Assembly (NCBI RefSeq): GCF_017377395.1
Contig: NZ_CP061800.1
Location: 5,229,633-5,293,632 of the forward strand
DNA length: 64,000 bases
Direction: 5' to 3'
Source of the DNA: Desulfonema magnum
Lineage (GTDB): Bacteria; Desulfobacterota; Desulfobacteria; Desulfobacterales; 4be13
The notes under the pieces were generated by a model. The model was given only the letters and a program-made list of their open reading frames with translations. It was not told where the DNA came from and ran no database searches. Numbering within the stretch: position 1 is the first letter of the stretch; each line of letters starts with the position of its first letter. This document shows positions 53,557-61,829 of this stretch, piece by piece. The translations under genes were made by a program, and so were the position numbers.

Positions 53557-54732
53557 ATGAAACTCAACACCGTTATCTATAAATATTTATTCAAAGAGAT
53601 GCTAGCGCCTTTTTTTATTAATGTGATATTTTTCGCATTTGTTTTTCTCCTGACACGGATACTTGATATTACCAACATGATTGTAAACTATAAAATCGCT
53701 GTATCCGATGTTTTGCTGATAATTCTTTATTCCATGCCCCATTTTCTTATATTCGTTATTCCCATATCAGTGATGATGACCACGCTTCTCACCTTTCTTC
53801 GTCTGTCAGGCGATAATGAAATTATCGCTCTTAAAGCCGGGGGGGTAAGTCTTTATGAATTACTTCCGCCAGTATTCATGTTCTGTCTGGTCGGATGTCT
53901 TCTTACAGCAGGTATGACTGTTTACGGCTCCCCCCGGGGGACAACGGCCTTGAAAGAACTGACTGTTGAAGTTGCCGCGTCCAATGTGAATATCGGTCTT
54001 AAAGAAAGGACATTTAATGATTATTTCAAAGATGTGATGATCTATGTCAATAAGATAAATGCAAAAGACAAGTCACTGACAGATGTTTTTATCGAAGATC
54101 AAAGAAACAAAAATCTTGTTATCACGATTGTGTCCCCAAGAGGGGAGTTGTTTAACGAACCGGACAAGCCCGTATTTCATCTGAGACTCTTTAACGGCAC
54201 TGTCAGTCAGGTTGATCTTGAAAACAGGTCGGTCAATTCAATTCATTTTGAAACTTACGAAGTCAGCCTTGATCTTGCAGGTACGCTGTCAACGACAAAA
54301 GTCAGAAAGAAAAACAGAAAAGAAATGAATCTTGATGAGCTGCGCCAGTATATCAAAGAAGATACCAAAAAAGACGCGCAATATTATGTCATCCTGCTGG
54401 AGTGGCATAAAAGATTTTCAATTCCGTTTGCCTGCTTTGCCCTGGGCCTCCTTGCTGTTCCCTTAGGGGTAAGGTCAAAATCCGTAAGACGATCCTTTGG
54501 TCTGGGCCTGGGACTCGCGTTCTTTCTGTTTTATTATCTCTTACTATCCGCAGGCATGGTCTTTGGGGAAGCCGGTGTCTATCCGCCGCTGGTCGGCATG
54601 TGGGTTCCGAATATTGTCACAGGGGGAATGGGATTGTATTTTTTGGTAAGAACTGCAAATGACCGTCCCATATGGATAAATTTTTTTCCAAATCTAATCA
54701 TAACACGCTTAAAATCTTTGGTTACTCGGTGA
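53557..54732 (+). CDS. lptF: LPS export permease LptF/LptG family
   Basis: LptF and LptG form the inner-membrane permease of the Lpt machine, which extracts lipopolysaccharide using LptB. The 391-residue protein has six TM helices in two groups (~15-37, ~60-82, ~97-120; then ~288-308, ~318-338, ~345-368) around a periplasmic beta-jellyroll domain (~125-270). N-terminal YKYLFKEMLAPFFINV and the cytoplasmic coupling segment FLRLSGDNEIIALKAGGVS fit the family. The assignment to LptF rather than LptG is tentative. No second permease is adjacent. A short AAATCAC tandem tract lies just upstream. Confidence 0.88.
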   Translation: MKLNTVIYKYLFKEMLAPFFINVIFFAFVFLLTRILDITNMIVNYKIAVSDVLLIILYSMPHFLIFVIPISVMMTTLLTFLRLSGDNEIIALKAGGVSLYELLPPVFMFCLVGCLLTAGMTVYGSPRGTTALKELTVEVAASNVNIGLKERTFNDYFKDVMIYVNKINAKDKSLTDVFIEDQRNKNLVITIVSPRGELFNEPDKPVFHLRLFNGTVSQVDLENRSVNSIHFETYEVSLDLAGTLSTTKVRKKNRKEMNLDELRQYIKEDTKKDAQYYVILLEWHKRFSIPFACFALGLLAVPLGVRSKSVRRSFGLGLGLAFFLFYYLLLSAGMVFGEAGVYPPLVGMWVPNIVTGGMGLYFLVRTANDRPIWINFFPNLIITRLKSLVTR

Positions 54733-54769
54733 CACCCTTTCATGCGGAGACTTCAGAAGGTTTATGCGA

Positions 54770-54858
54770 AAGTGTTAGGTGTCAGGTGTTAAGTGTTAGG
54801 AAAAACTATAAAACTTTCATCGTTCGTTGTGACCGGCAGCTCATGCCCGTTTATATGG
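54770..54858. repeat. Single inverse copy of the hairpin-heptamer unit, overlapping a gene end
   Basis: GTGTTAGGTGTCAGGTGTT, AAGTGTTAGG, ACTTTCATCGTTCGTTGTG and ACCGGCAGCTCATGCCCGT appear in order, as the reverse complement of a unit from 41.8-43.0 kb. Its last ~18 bp encode the stop and last residues of the phosphatase gene on the minus strand. Confidence 0.82.
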
Positions 54859-56760
54859 GGGAGTCTCCGGCACTCGTCGCACGGTCAGCAACGTAATATC
54901 ATCCGATTGTTCCGCCCCTGCTGTATAGTCGCTGAGACTGGTTTCAATTCGGTCAAGCAATGCGCCGGCCGAAGCAGCCGGATCCGCCAGCACTGAAAAA
55001 AGTCTTTCCTTACCGTAAAAACCTCCGTCCTTTCCGACCGCTTCTGTGATACCATCGGTAAAAGTAACCAGCATATCACCGGGTTCGATGCTGATCTTTC
55101 CGGAATCAAAGGGGATACCGGGAAACATGCCCACGGCCGGGCCGGTAGGTTCCAAAAGTTTTTTTACGCCATCCGTGCCAGTAATGACCGGCGGTTCATG
55201 TCCCCCGTTAATATAAGTGAGCATGCCGGTTTCCGGATCAATCACCCCCAAAAAAAGTGTGGCAAACATATTGGACTTGCCGTGGTTCAGCGCGATATAA
55301 TCATTGGTGAGGGCAATAACAGTCTTTAAGGCGTTTTCATGATCTGAGCTTATTGAACGCTGCCTCTCGGTCATCTGACCGGGATCCGCATCAGGAGAGG
55401 TTTCTCCTTCTTCAGACAGCGTCATCCGGCTGCCGGAATAGTGCATATTGGCAAAGGCCCGAATCAGACTGCGGAACAATCCCATGAAGAGGGCCGCGCC
55501 CACACCTTTGTCACACACATCCGCGATGACGATCCCCACGCTCTGTCCCCCGGAAAGTAAAAACGCATCATAGAAATCTCCGGAGACCTGGCGCGCGGGA
55601 CGAAACCAGGCTGCAATTTCCCAGCCCGGCAACTGCGGCAGCAAATCCGGAAAAAAACTGGTCTGAATCTGCCGGCCGATTTCCAATTCCCCTTCCAGAC
55701 GTCTGAGATAAAGCTGTTCTTTATCTCGGAGCCGTTTCTTTTCCAGAACCGCCCCGATCCTGGCTTTTAATAATATCGGGTCAAAAGGCTTGGGCAGATA
55801 ATCTTCTGCCCCCATCTCAATGCACCGCACCACACTGTTCATCTCATTCAGCGCTGAAATCATAATCACCGGAATATCTCGCCATGCCTCGCTGCTTTTT
55901 AAATGCTGTAATACCTGGTATCCGTCCATTTCCGGCATCATAATATCAAGAAGCACCACATCGTAGGTATGGGCCTGAATCATTGACAGGGCCTCACGCC
56001 CGTTTTCGGCAACAGTGACGCTATGCCCCTGACGTTTAAGATGGCGGGACAGCAAATCACGGTTCATGTCATTGTCGTCCACCACGAGCAAATCTCCGCA
56101 ATCGGCCGTCACCGCAACAGTATCATCATGTTTCCCTGATGTGCGGGCGGTCTGATTCCCGGCCGGCAATAATATGTCGGGCGGGGTCTGTCTCGGTGTC
56201 ATAATGCCGACATCGGTCATTGACAAATTTTCAGTCCCCCTGATAAGTGACAAAAAATTTTCTGCAGCGGAATGAATTCTCTTAAAATCAGGAATACTGC
56301 TTTCTATAAAACCATTTTCATAATGCAGTTCCTCTGCATTCTTCAGTAAAATTTCAGTAAAACTGACGATTGCATTTGAAGGCGTGGAGAGTTCCTGGCG
56401 CAGATTTGCTCCGAAGGTCTCCAAACCGATTTTGGTTTCTCCGGCCTCTGTTTTCTCAGGATCAAGGATCGTGTTGACAAGTTCAAAAGACTGTTTGCCA
56501 GTTGAAAGAATATTTCTGAGTACAAAGATCAAATCCTGATGTCCTGTCATATCTTCAGCATCTTCCAACAGCATTTCACTATAGCCGATGACTGCATTTA
56601 ATGGTGTGCGGAGATCATGCCGCAGTTTCGCGAGAATCTCGCACCGAACCTGGTCTGTCACCTCTGTTTTCAAAGGAGCCTTGAATTTGGCAGCACGTCG
56701 GGGACGCGCCCTTGCTATTCGATGTTTGGTTTTTCGATATTTTCTTTCTTTTGTTATCAT
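54841..56760 (-). CDS. Response-regulator-linked PP2C phosphatase (RsbU-like) with degenerate HisKA segments
   Basis: The 639-residue cytoplasmic protein has two HisKA-like helices at the N-terminus: LRHDLRTPLNAVIGYSEMLL with H48, and LRQELSTPSNAIVSFTEILL where the His is Gln (residue 122). There is no ATPase domain. A receiver domain follows (~222-345) with D272 in VVLLDIMMPEMDG, then a coiled linker and a SpoIIE/PP2C domain (~380-630) with metal-binding VSGDFYDAF, IADVCDKGVGAALFM and SDDITLLTV. Such proteins dephosphorylate anti-sigma-factor antagonists in partner-switching systems. No such partner is adjacent. The last residues (PPYKRA) and stop lie in a dispersed repeat. Confidence 0.9.
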   Translation of the reverse strand: MITKERKYRKTKHRIARARPRRAAKFKAPLKTEVTDQVRCEILAKLRHDLRTPLNAVIGYSEMLLEDAEDMTGHQDLIFVLRNILSTGKQSFELVNTILDPEKTEAGETKIGLETFGANLRQELSTPSNAIVSFTEILLKNAEELHYENGFIESSIPDFKRIHSAAENFLSLIRGTENLSMTDVGIMTPRQTPPDILLPAGNQTARTSGKHDDTVAVTADCGDLLVVDDNDMNRDLLSRHLKRQGHSVTVAENGREALSMIQAHTYDVVLLDIMMPEMDGYQVLQHLKSSEAWRDIPVIMISALNEMNSVVRCIEMGAEDYLPKPFDPILLKARIGAVLEKKRLRDKEQLYLRRLEGELEIGRQIQTSFFPDLLPQLPGWEIAAWFRPARQVSGDFYDAFLLSGGQSVGIVIADVCDKGVGAALFMGLFRSLIRAFANMHYSGSRMTLSEEGETSPDADPGQMTERQRSISSDHENALKTVIALTNDYIALNHGKSNMFATLFLGVIDPETGMLTYINGGHEPPVITGTDGVKKLLEPTGPAVGMFPGIPFDSGKISIEPGDMLVTFTDGITEAVGKDGGFYGKERLFSVLADPAASAGALLDRIETSLSDYTAGAEQSDDITLLTVRRVPETPPYKRA

Positions 56761-57276
56761 GCCTTAATCTGCTTTCTCAGAATGGCCCTCATATTCTTTT
56801 TCTTTAATCAGAGATATCTGTCCAGCCTATTCCTGAATTTCAGCAGATGGAAATATCCTATAGATTTTAAGAAAATGTCCGTCACTCCGGAGTGCCAAAC
56901 TTGCAGTTTCGCGAAAGCTTCCGGTTTCCGGGCTTCGGAAAAATTGCCAAACAGTCCGGAGTGCCAAACTTGCAGTTTGGCACTCCGGATAATCTTTTTC
57001 TTAAAGCCTATAGACCGCTTCTCTCGGGCTGACAAATCTGCCAGAAATGCCCGGGACTTGTCAGTCCCGGGCGAGCTTTTCGGAAGCATTTTCCTTCTGC
57101 TGAATTAAATGAGATATGAAAAGGTCTTAAATGTTTTGCCTGAAATATCAATCAGAACTTATTTTTACTGTGAAAATACATTTCCCAAAAATCCGATTTC
57201 TTATTTTTACATTATTCAGAGAGGCATTCCTCTCCGCTGTTTTTATCCTAGATACCACGATCAGATGATTCATCGG
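56761..57276. repeat. Intergenic region with two CCGGAGTGCCAAAC palindrome units
   Basis: Units at 56884-56930 (with a GTTTCGCG variant) and 56956-56991 (CCGGAGTGCCAAACTTGCAGTTTGGCACTCCGG, a perfect long palindrome in two halves) match the array before dnaE. A GC palindrome GCCCGGGAC/GTCCCGGGC is at 57048-57072. No gene was recognised in the rest. Confidence 0.75.
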
Positions 57277-57600
57277 TTATCGTAATATGGGCCTTTTTAC
57301 CCTTTTTCCCTTTACTATGATCAGAAGTTCTTTTACAAACTGCTCCATATGTTTCGCCTGAGACACCAATTTTTCGAAAGTGAAGTTCAGTTCTTCGGCG
57401 TCATAGGTGACGTGTCGCTGGATATCATTGTCAAGAAGACTGTCAGCCATTTCGATTTCCCTGATAAGGTTTGGGAATCCATTTACGATCCTCTGCTGAA
57501 GCTGTACGATGTTTCTGCCGCGTTTCTCCAATGAGACAATGTCTTTCCGAACTTTTTTAGTCAGACCTTTCTCTTTCTCTGTTTTGACAGCTTTGAACAA
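57277..57600 (-). CDS. Possible coiled-coil protein fragment, 107 residues
   Basis: The frame encodes a charged, helical sequence (KTEKEKGLTKKVRKDIVSLEKRG, then FTFEKLVSQAKHMEQFVKELLIIVKGKRVKR). I do not recognise the family. The start is a TTG without a ribosome site. In another frame ~60 bp upstream a short MEIEINVGEQ start is visible, and the sequence between (AEIRSDIDAAEDEL) joins smoothly in the main frame, so this may be a gene with a frameshift near its beginning. It has no neighbours on its strand. Confidence 0.4.
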   Translation of the reverse strand: MFKAVKTEKEKGLTKKVRKDIVSLEKRGRNIVQLQQRIVNGFPNLIREIEMADSLLDNDIQRHVTYDAEELNFTFEKLVSQAKHMEQFVKELLIIVKGKRVKRPILR

Positions 57601-58180
57601 TTCATCTTCTGCCGCGTCTATATCACTTCGGATTTCTGCTCTCCCACATTGATCTCTATCTCCATTGCATATTTTTTTCTATCGGTACTGCATGGTTCGT
57701 CAGATCATCCAGTTCTTCCCTGTCGTGTCTGAATGTAAGATAACTTATGATTCCTGCAGTCGTCAGAAATAAGGGATTTCCCCGAAAATAAAATACCTGG
57801 TGTAGGGTGGGTTGCGCTTCGCTTCACCCACCCTACATTTTTTGTATCGGGTATATTATTTATTTTGTGTTCCCTAACGTCATGATGACATAGCCAATCG
57901 CAATATTCGAGCAAAGTCTCATTTTATTCATATTGAGCATGTTTAAGCCTCCGTTTACCGACATGTTTCCGATATGTCTGGCGGAATAATGATAAAAAAC
58001 CCCGCCTTTTTTCCGAAATAATCTGCTGTCCGTGACGAAAAAAGTCGGGTTTTCCTGCTGCCCGCGGAAAAAAAGATGTATGAAAAACTTTTGCTCAGGC
58101 ATTTATTTAGGATTTTACATAAACCATTTTCATAAAAACAGCAAGTCCGAAGAATTGGACAAAAATTTTTTTCACTTTTT
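57601..58180. repeat. Intergenic region with GTAGGGTGGG palindrome
   Basis: At 57769-57855 is AAGGGATTTCCCC-GAAAATAAAATACC followed by TGTAGGGTGGGTTGCGCTTC and its inverse, a hairpin of ~17 bp. At ~58000-58110 is a diverged member of the AAACCCGGGTTT family with ACTTTTGCTC. No gene was recognised. Confidence 0.7.
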
Positions 58181-58181
58181 C

Positions 58182-58210
58182 TTGACAAACAAAAAGGACA
58201 CGTTTATTTT
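58182..58210 (+). promoter_or_regulatory. Candidate sigma-70 promoter upstream of cooS
   Basis: TTGACA (58182-58187) and TATTTT (58205-58210) are separated by 17 bp in an AT-rich context. If used, the cooS transcript would have a leader of ~500 nt. The 58211-58720 leader shows no known riboswitch by eye. Confidence 0.5.
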
Positions 58211-58720
58211 AAATAGTAATTATTCTTAATAGCAAATAAAATTTTTAAAATTAAACCAATTTGCTATTTTTTATGATGCTTTAAATTTTATAACAAATTA
58301 AAAATCATAATAATTTTAGAAAAAAACATCTGTACTCTCAGCCGCGGGATCAGCCTTTCCTGCTAAATTCTCTATGTCCGCAGATTTTAAAAAGAGATTT
58401 TCATACGCCTATTTGTTCTGGCTAAAATGGGTTATGATTTCCGAGTAATGATTTCCAAATAAATAAATTGTCTGGCCTAACCGCTGCGCCGGAAATGACA
58501 TTCTGTTCGTGTTGTTCCGGCCACAAGGATAAGCTTCTGAAAAACAGACAGACTATTTTTCAGGAAATTTTTACCATTTTTACCATGAAAACGGACCGCC
58601 CGAAAATTTTTTTTCAGACGGCGGGATGAAATTTTTTATGGTCGTTTATGAAAAATTTAAAGCATTCGCTTTTTGTTCAACCTTATACAAACCTTACCAT
58701 GAAGGAAGGACTCAGACAAA

Positions 58721-60751
58721 ATGGAAAAAAAAGAAAAAGCTGTAAAAAAGGAAAAAGCCTTGAAAGTTGCTGACCCTGTCAAAGCCTCTATTGACAAAGC
58801 AACTCAGGAAATGATCGCACGGGCCCAGGATCTGGGAATTGACACGATCTTTGACCGGGCAGAGAGCATGAAACCGTGTAATATCGGAATGCAGGGAATC
58901 TGCTGTAAGAACTGCTCCATGGGACCGTGTCGGCTTCCGCTTCCCAAGGGCGGCATTGAGGGCGAGGACACAAGAAAGGGGCTTTGCGGCGCGACGCCGA
59001 ACACCATCGCGGCCCGTAACTTCATCAGAATGATCGCGGGCGGTGCCGCAGCCCATTCGGACCATGGCCGCTGCGTGGCCGAGGTTTTTCTGTCCGTGGC
59101 AAGAAAAGAGTCCCACGACTATGCGATCAAAGATGCGGACAAACTTCTGTCCATCGCTCCCTATTTTGATGTCGCCACCACAGTTGAGGTTGACGGAGAA
59201 GTCTTGGACAGGGACATTGACGAGATCGCTGTGGAAGTGGCTGAAAAAGCCCTGAACGAATGGGGCAAGGCAGAGGGCGAGCTTTACTACCTGAAGAGAG
59301 CGCCCGCACCGCTGTATGAGAAATGGAAAAAACAGGGCGTGCTTCCCCGGAACATTGACAGGGAGATCGTGGAGATCATGCACCGCACCCATATCGGCGT
59401 TGACCAGGATTACAAGAACCTGATCAAACAGGGGACCCGGGCCGCCATTGCTGACGGATGGGGCGGTTCCATGCTGGCCACGGATCTTCAGGACGTGCTT
59501 TTCGGGACCCCGTACCCGGTTCAGTCCGAGGCAAACCTGGGCGTTATGAAGGACGACCATGTGAATCTCATTGTTCATGGCCATGAGCCCGTTCTTTCCG
59601 AGATGATTGTGGCAGCTGCCCAGTCTCCGGCAATGGTCGAGTACGCGAAATCCAAAGGCGCGAAGGGCATTCAGCTCGGGGGCATCTGCTGCACAGCCAA
59701 CGAGATTCTCCAGCGTCACGGCATTCCCACCGCGGCAACCTTTCTGCAACAGGAGCTGGCCATCATCACTGGCGCGTGCGATGCCATGGTGGTTGATATC
59801 CAGTGCATCATGCAGAACCTCGCCAACGTGGCCAAATGCTTCCACACCAAGCTCATCACCACCCACCCCATTGCCAAAATGGAGCAGGATAATGTGATGC
59901 ATATTGAGTTCGATGAGCATCACGCCATGGAAGACGCTGAGAAGATTGTGAAACTGGCCATTGACAATTTTAAGAACAGAGGCGCCGAGGTCATGATTCC
60001 GCGGCAGAAGAACACCCAGATCGCGGGTTTCGGTGTTGAGTCCATAGAATACCACCTCGGAGGATCGTTCCGCGGCACTTACTACACGCTGAATGACAAC
60101 ATCATCAACGGCCGGATCCGGGGTATTGCCGGCGTGGTGGGCTGCAACAATGCCAGGACACGCCACAATGAGGGTCATATTGCGGTTGTCAAAGAGCTGA
60201 TCAAAAACGACGTGATCGTTCTCACCACCGGCTGCAACGGCATTGCCTGCGCCATGGAAGGACTGCTCACCCCCGAAGCCGCATCCGTCTATTGCGGTCC
60301 CGGGCTTGCCGAGGTCTGCGAGACCGTGGGGATTCCGCCCGTGCTTCATCTGGGGTCCTGCGTGGACAACAGCCGCATCCTCCTGGCCGCGACCGAGGTC
60401 GTCAAAGCGGGCGGTCTTGGCAAGGACATCTCCGATCTCCCCGCAGCAGGAAGCGCGCCCGAATGGATGAGTGAGAAGGCCATCAGCATCGGTCATTATT
60501 TTGTCACCTCAGGTGTTTACACAGTCTTCGGTTATATGCTGCCCACGTCCGGAGCGCCCGTGTTCCATGATTATCTGAGCAAGGAGCTGGAAAAGATTTA
60601 CGGCGGCATGTGGGACCTTGAAGTGGATCCTGTTAAGCACGCTCAGAAGATGATCGCCCATATAGACAAAAAGCGTAAGGCTCTCGGCATTGACAAGGCC
60701 AGGGAAAGAGTCCTTATGGATATGGCGAGTCGCCAGGCGCTTGAGGCCTAG
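58721..60751 (+). CDS. cooS: Anaerobic carbon monoxide dehydrogenase, catalytic subunit
   Basis: This Ni-Fe enzyme interconverts CO and CO2, either alone or within acetyl-CoA synthase of the Wood-Ljungdahl pathway. The 676-residue length is typical. N-terminal cysteines C53, C61, C62, C65, C70 and C89 are the D and B iron-sulfur clusters (CNIGMQGICCKNCSMGPC). C-cluster ligands are visible: H in IVHGHEPVLSE, C in GGICCTANE, C in ACDAMVVDIQC, C in GVVGCNNART, C in TTGCNGIACA and C in LGSCVDNSR. No cooC, cooF or acs genes are adjacent, so it is stand-alone here. The coding region is visibly more GC-rich at third positions than its neighbours, consistent with high expression. A 594-codon frame antisense to it is a shadow. 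Confidence 0.96.
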   Translation: MEKKEKAVKKEKALKVADPVKASIDKATQEMIARAQDLGIDTIFDRAESMKPCNIGMQGICCKNCSMGPCRLPLPKGGIEGEDTRKGLCGATPNTIAARNFIRMIAGGAAAHSDHGRCVAEVFLSVARKESHDYAIKDADKLLSIAPYFDVATTVEVDGEVLDRDIDEIAVEVAEKALNEWGKAEGELYYLKRAPAPLYEKWKKQGVLPRNIDREIVEIMHRTHIGVDQDYKNLIKQGTRAAIADGWGGSMLATDLQDVLFGTPYPVQSEANLGVMKDDHVNLIVHGHEPVLSEMIVAAAQSPAMVEYAKSKGAKGIQLGGICCTANEILQRHGIPTAATFLQQELAIITGACDAMVVDIQCIMQNLANVAKCFHTKLITTHPIAKMEQDNVMHIEFDEHHAMEDAEKIVKLAIDNFKNRGAEVMIPRQKNTQIAGFGVESIEYHLGGSFRGTYYTLNDNIINGRIRGIAGVVGCNNARTRHNEGHIAVVKELIKNDVIVLTTGCNGIACAMEGLLTPEAASVYCGPGLAEVCETVGIPPVLHLGSCVDNSRILLAATEVVKAGGLGKDISDLPAAGSAPEWMSEKAISIGHYFVTSGVYTVFGYMLPTSGAPVFHDYLSKELEKIYGGMWDLEVDPVKHAQKMIAHIDKKRKALGIDKARERVLMDMASRQALEA

Positions 60752-60814
60752 TTTTAGTATTTTTTAATTTTTGCGGGCTGCGAGTTGTTGTTGGATTAGC
60801 CTCCTGATACCTGC

Positions 60815-60858
60815 AAGTCACAGCAGAGAGTTTATGTATCTCATCTCTGCTGTGACTT
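60815..60858. terminator. Perfect 14-bp hairpin between cooS and sfsA
   Basis: AAGTCACAGCAGAG (60815-60828) and CTCTGCTGTGACTT (60845-60858) are exact inverses with a 16-nt loop. It lies between convergent genes and includes the sfsA stop and last codons, so it could terminate both. Neither side has a strong T run. Confidence 0.55.
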
Positions 60859-61602
60859 CGCAGCCTGCAAATCATAAGGTATTTTATTGTTTAAACAAAT
60901 TCTCTCAAGATTAATCCGCACATCATAGGCCATAATCTCCACACCGTGATTCACAGCACGTCTCAGTTCCTTTCCATATGCCGGATCAATATGATCCGCA
61001 GGTCTGAAAATCTTTGCGTCCGTCCGTTGAATGAGGTAGAACATGACGCAGCGATACCCGGATGAAACCAGATTTTGCAATTCAACAAGATGTTTTAACC
61101 CTCTTGATGTCACCGCATCAGGAAAACACGCGATGCCGTCTTTTACCAGCGTGCAGTTTTTAATTTCCACATAACACGCATCATTCTCCCCTTTTTTCAG
61201 AAGAAGATCAAGCCGGGAATGGCTTCCGACCCTGGGTTCCCGATTAACCGTGTCATAGCCTCGGAGTTCTTTCACTCTTCCCTGGTCAACGGATTTGAAG
61301 ACCAGTCGGTTCGGCACCAACGTGTTGACCCCCACGAGCGAAGTGGACATTCTGATGAGTTCCCAAGTGTATTTTAACTTTCGTTTGGGATTGTCATGAT
61401 ATGACAGATAAACCGGATTTCCGGGATCGCAGCATTCTTTCATCGTGCCGGAATTGGGACAGTGGGCAGTGACAACCTCCCCGCTTTCCAATTTTACATC
61501 AGCCAAAAAACGCTTATATCTTCTGATGAGGGTTCCGGGGATGAGTGCCGGCCAGGTAAGACCTTCTGATTTCATAGTGTTATATGTCTGTGAGTACGCC
61601 AT
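60841..61602 (-). CDS. sfsA: DNA/RNA nuclease SfsA family protein
   Basis: The 253-residue protein matches SfsA: GTLIRRYKRFLADVKLESGEVVTAHCPNSGTMKECCDPG at the N-terminal OB-like part, then a nuclease-like core with SRLDLLLKKGENDACYVEIKNCTLV (E and K of a PD-D/ExK site), FPDAVTSRGLKHLVELQ, and VMFYLIQRTDAKIFRPADHIDP. SfsA was named for sugar fermentation stimulation, but the core is a restriction-endonuclease fold; its cell role is poorly known. The start is either M at 61602 or M ten codons later; neither has a ribosome site. Convergent with cooS. Confidence 0.92.
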   Translation of the reverse strand: MAYSQTYNTMKSEGLTWPALIPGTLIRRYKRFLADVKLESGEVVTAHCPNSGTMKECCDPGNPVYLSYHDNPKRKLKYTWELIRMSTSLVGVNTLVPNRLVFKSVDQGRVKELRGYDTVNREPRVGSHSRLDLLLKKGENDACYVEIKNCTLVKDGIACFPDAVTSRGLKHLVELQNLVSSGYRCVMFYLIQRTDAKIFRPADHIDPAYGKELRRAVNHGVEIMAYDVRINLERICLNNKIPYDLQAAKSQQR

Positions 61603-61663
61603 AAAATTTTTGAAAAGGAGTGCTAAAATTTTATTTTAGCAAAAAATCCGCTTTGTTTTTTTC

Positions 61664-61817
61664 CTGATTATAACGGATTTAGGGGAGGGCCGACCAAGCC
61701 CTGTAAGGGCGACATATTTGTAGCAAATCTTTACCGAACCGGCCTGGCATGATAAACGCTGCAAACATGCCGCCCCCACGGGGCTTTACCGGCCTCCCCT
61801 AAATCCGTTATAATCAG
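61664..61817. mobile_element. 25-bp-TIR mini-element, copy 1 (154 bp)
   Basis: The ends are perfect 25-bp inverses starting CTGATTATAACGGATTTAG (61664) and ending at 61817. The interior has a second inverse pair around AAGCCCTGTAAGGGCGAC and CATGCCGCCCCCACGGGGC. No target duplication was resolved; both copies have a T-rich left flank. It lies 12 bp past the glnS stop. Confidence 0.82.
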
Positions 61818-61829
61818 CAAAAATTAAAC

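Noticed and set aside
58712..60496. 594-codon open frame antisense to cooS
   Set aside because: No domain, no ribosome site; a shadow caused by third-position GC bias of the strongly conserved cooS gene.
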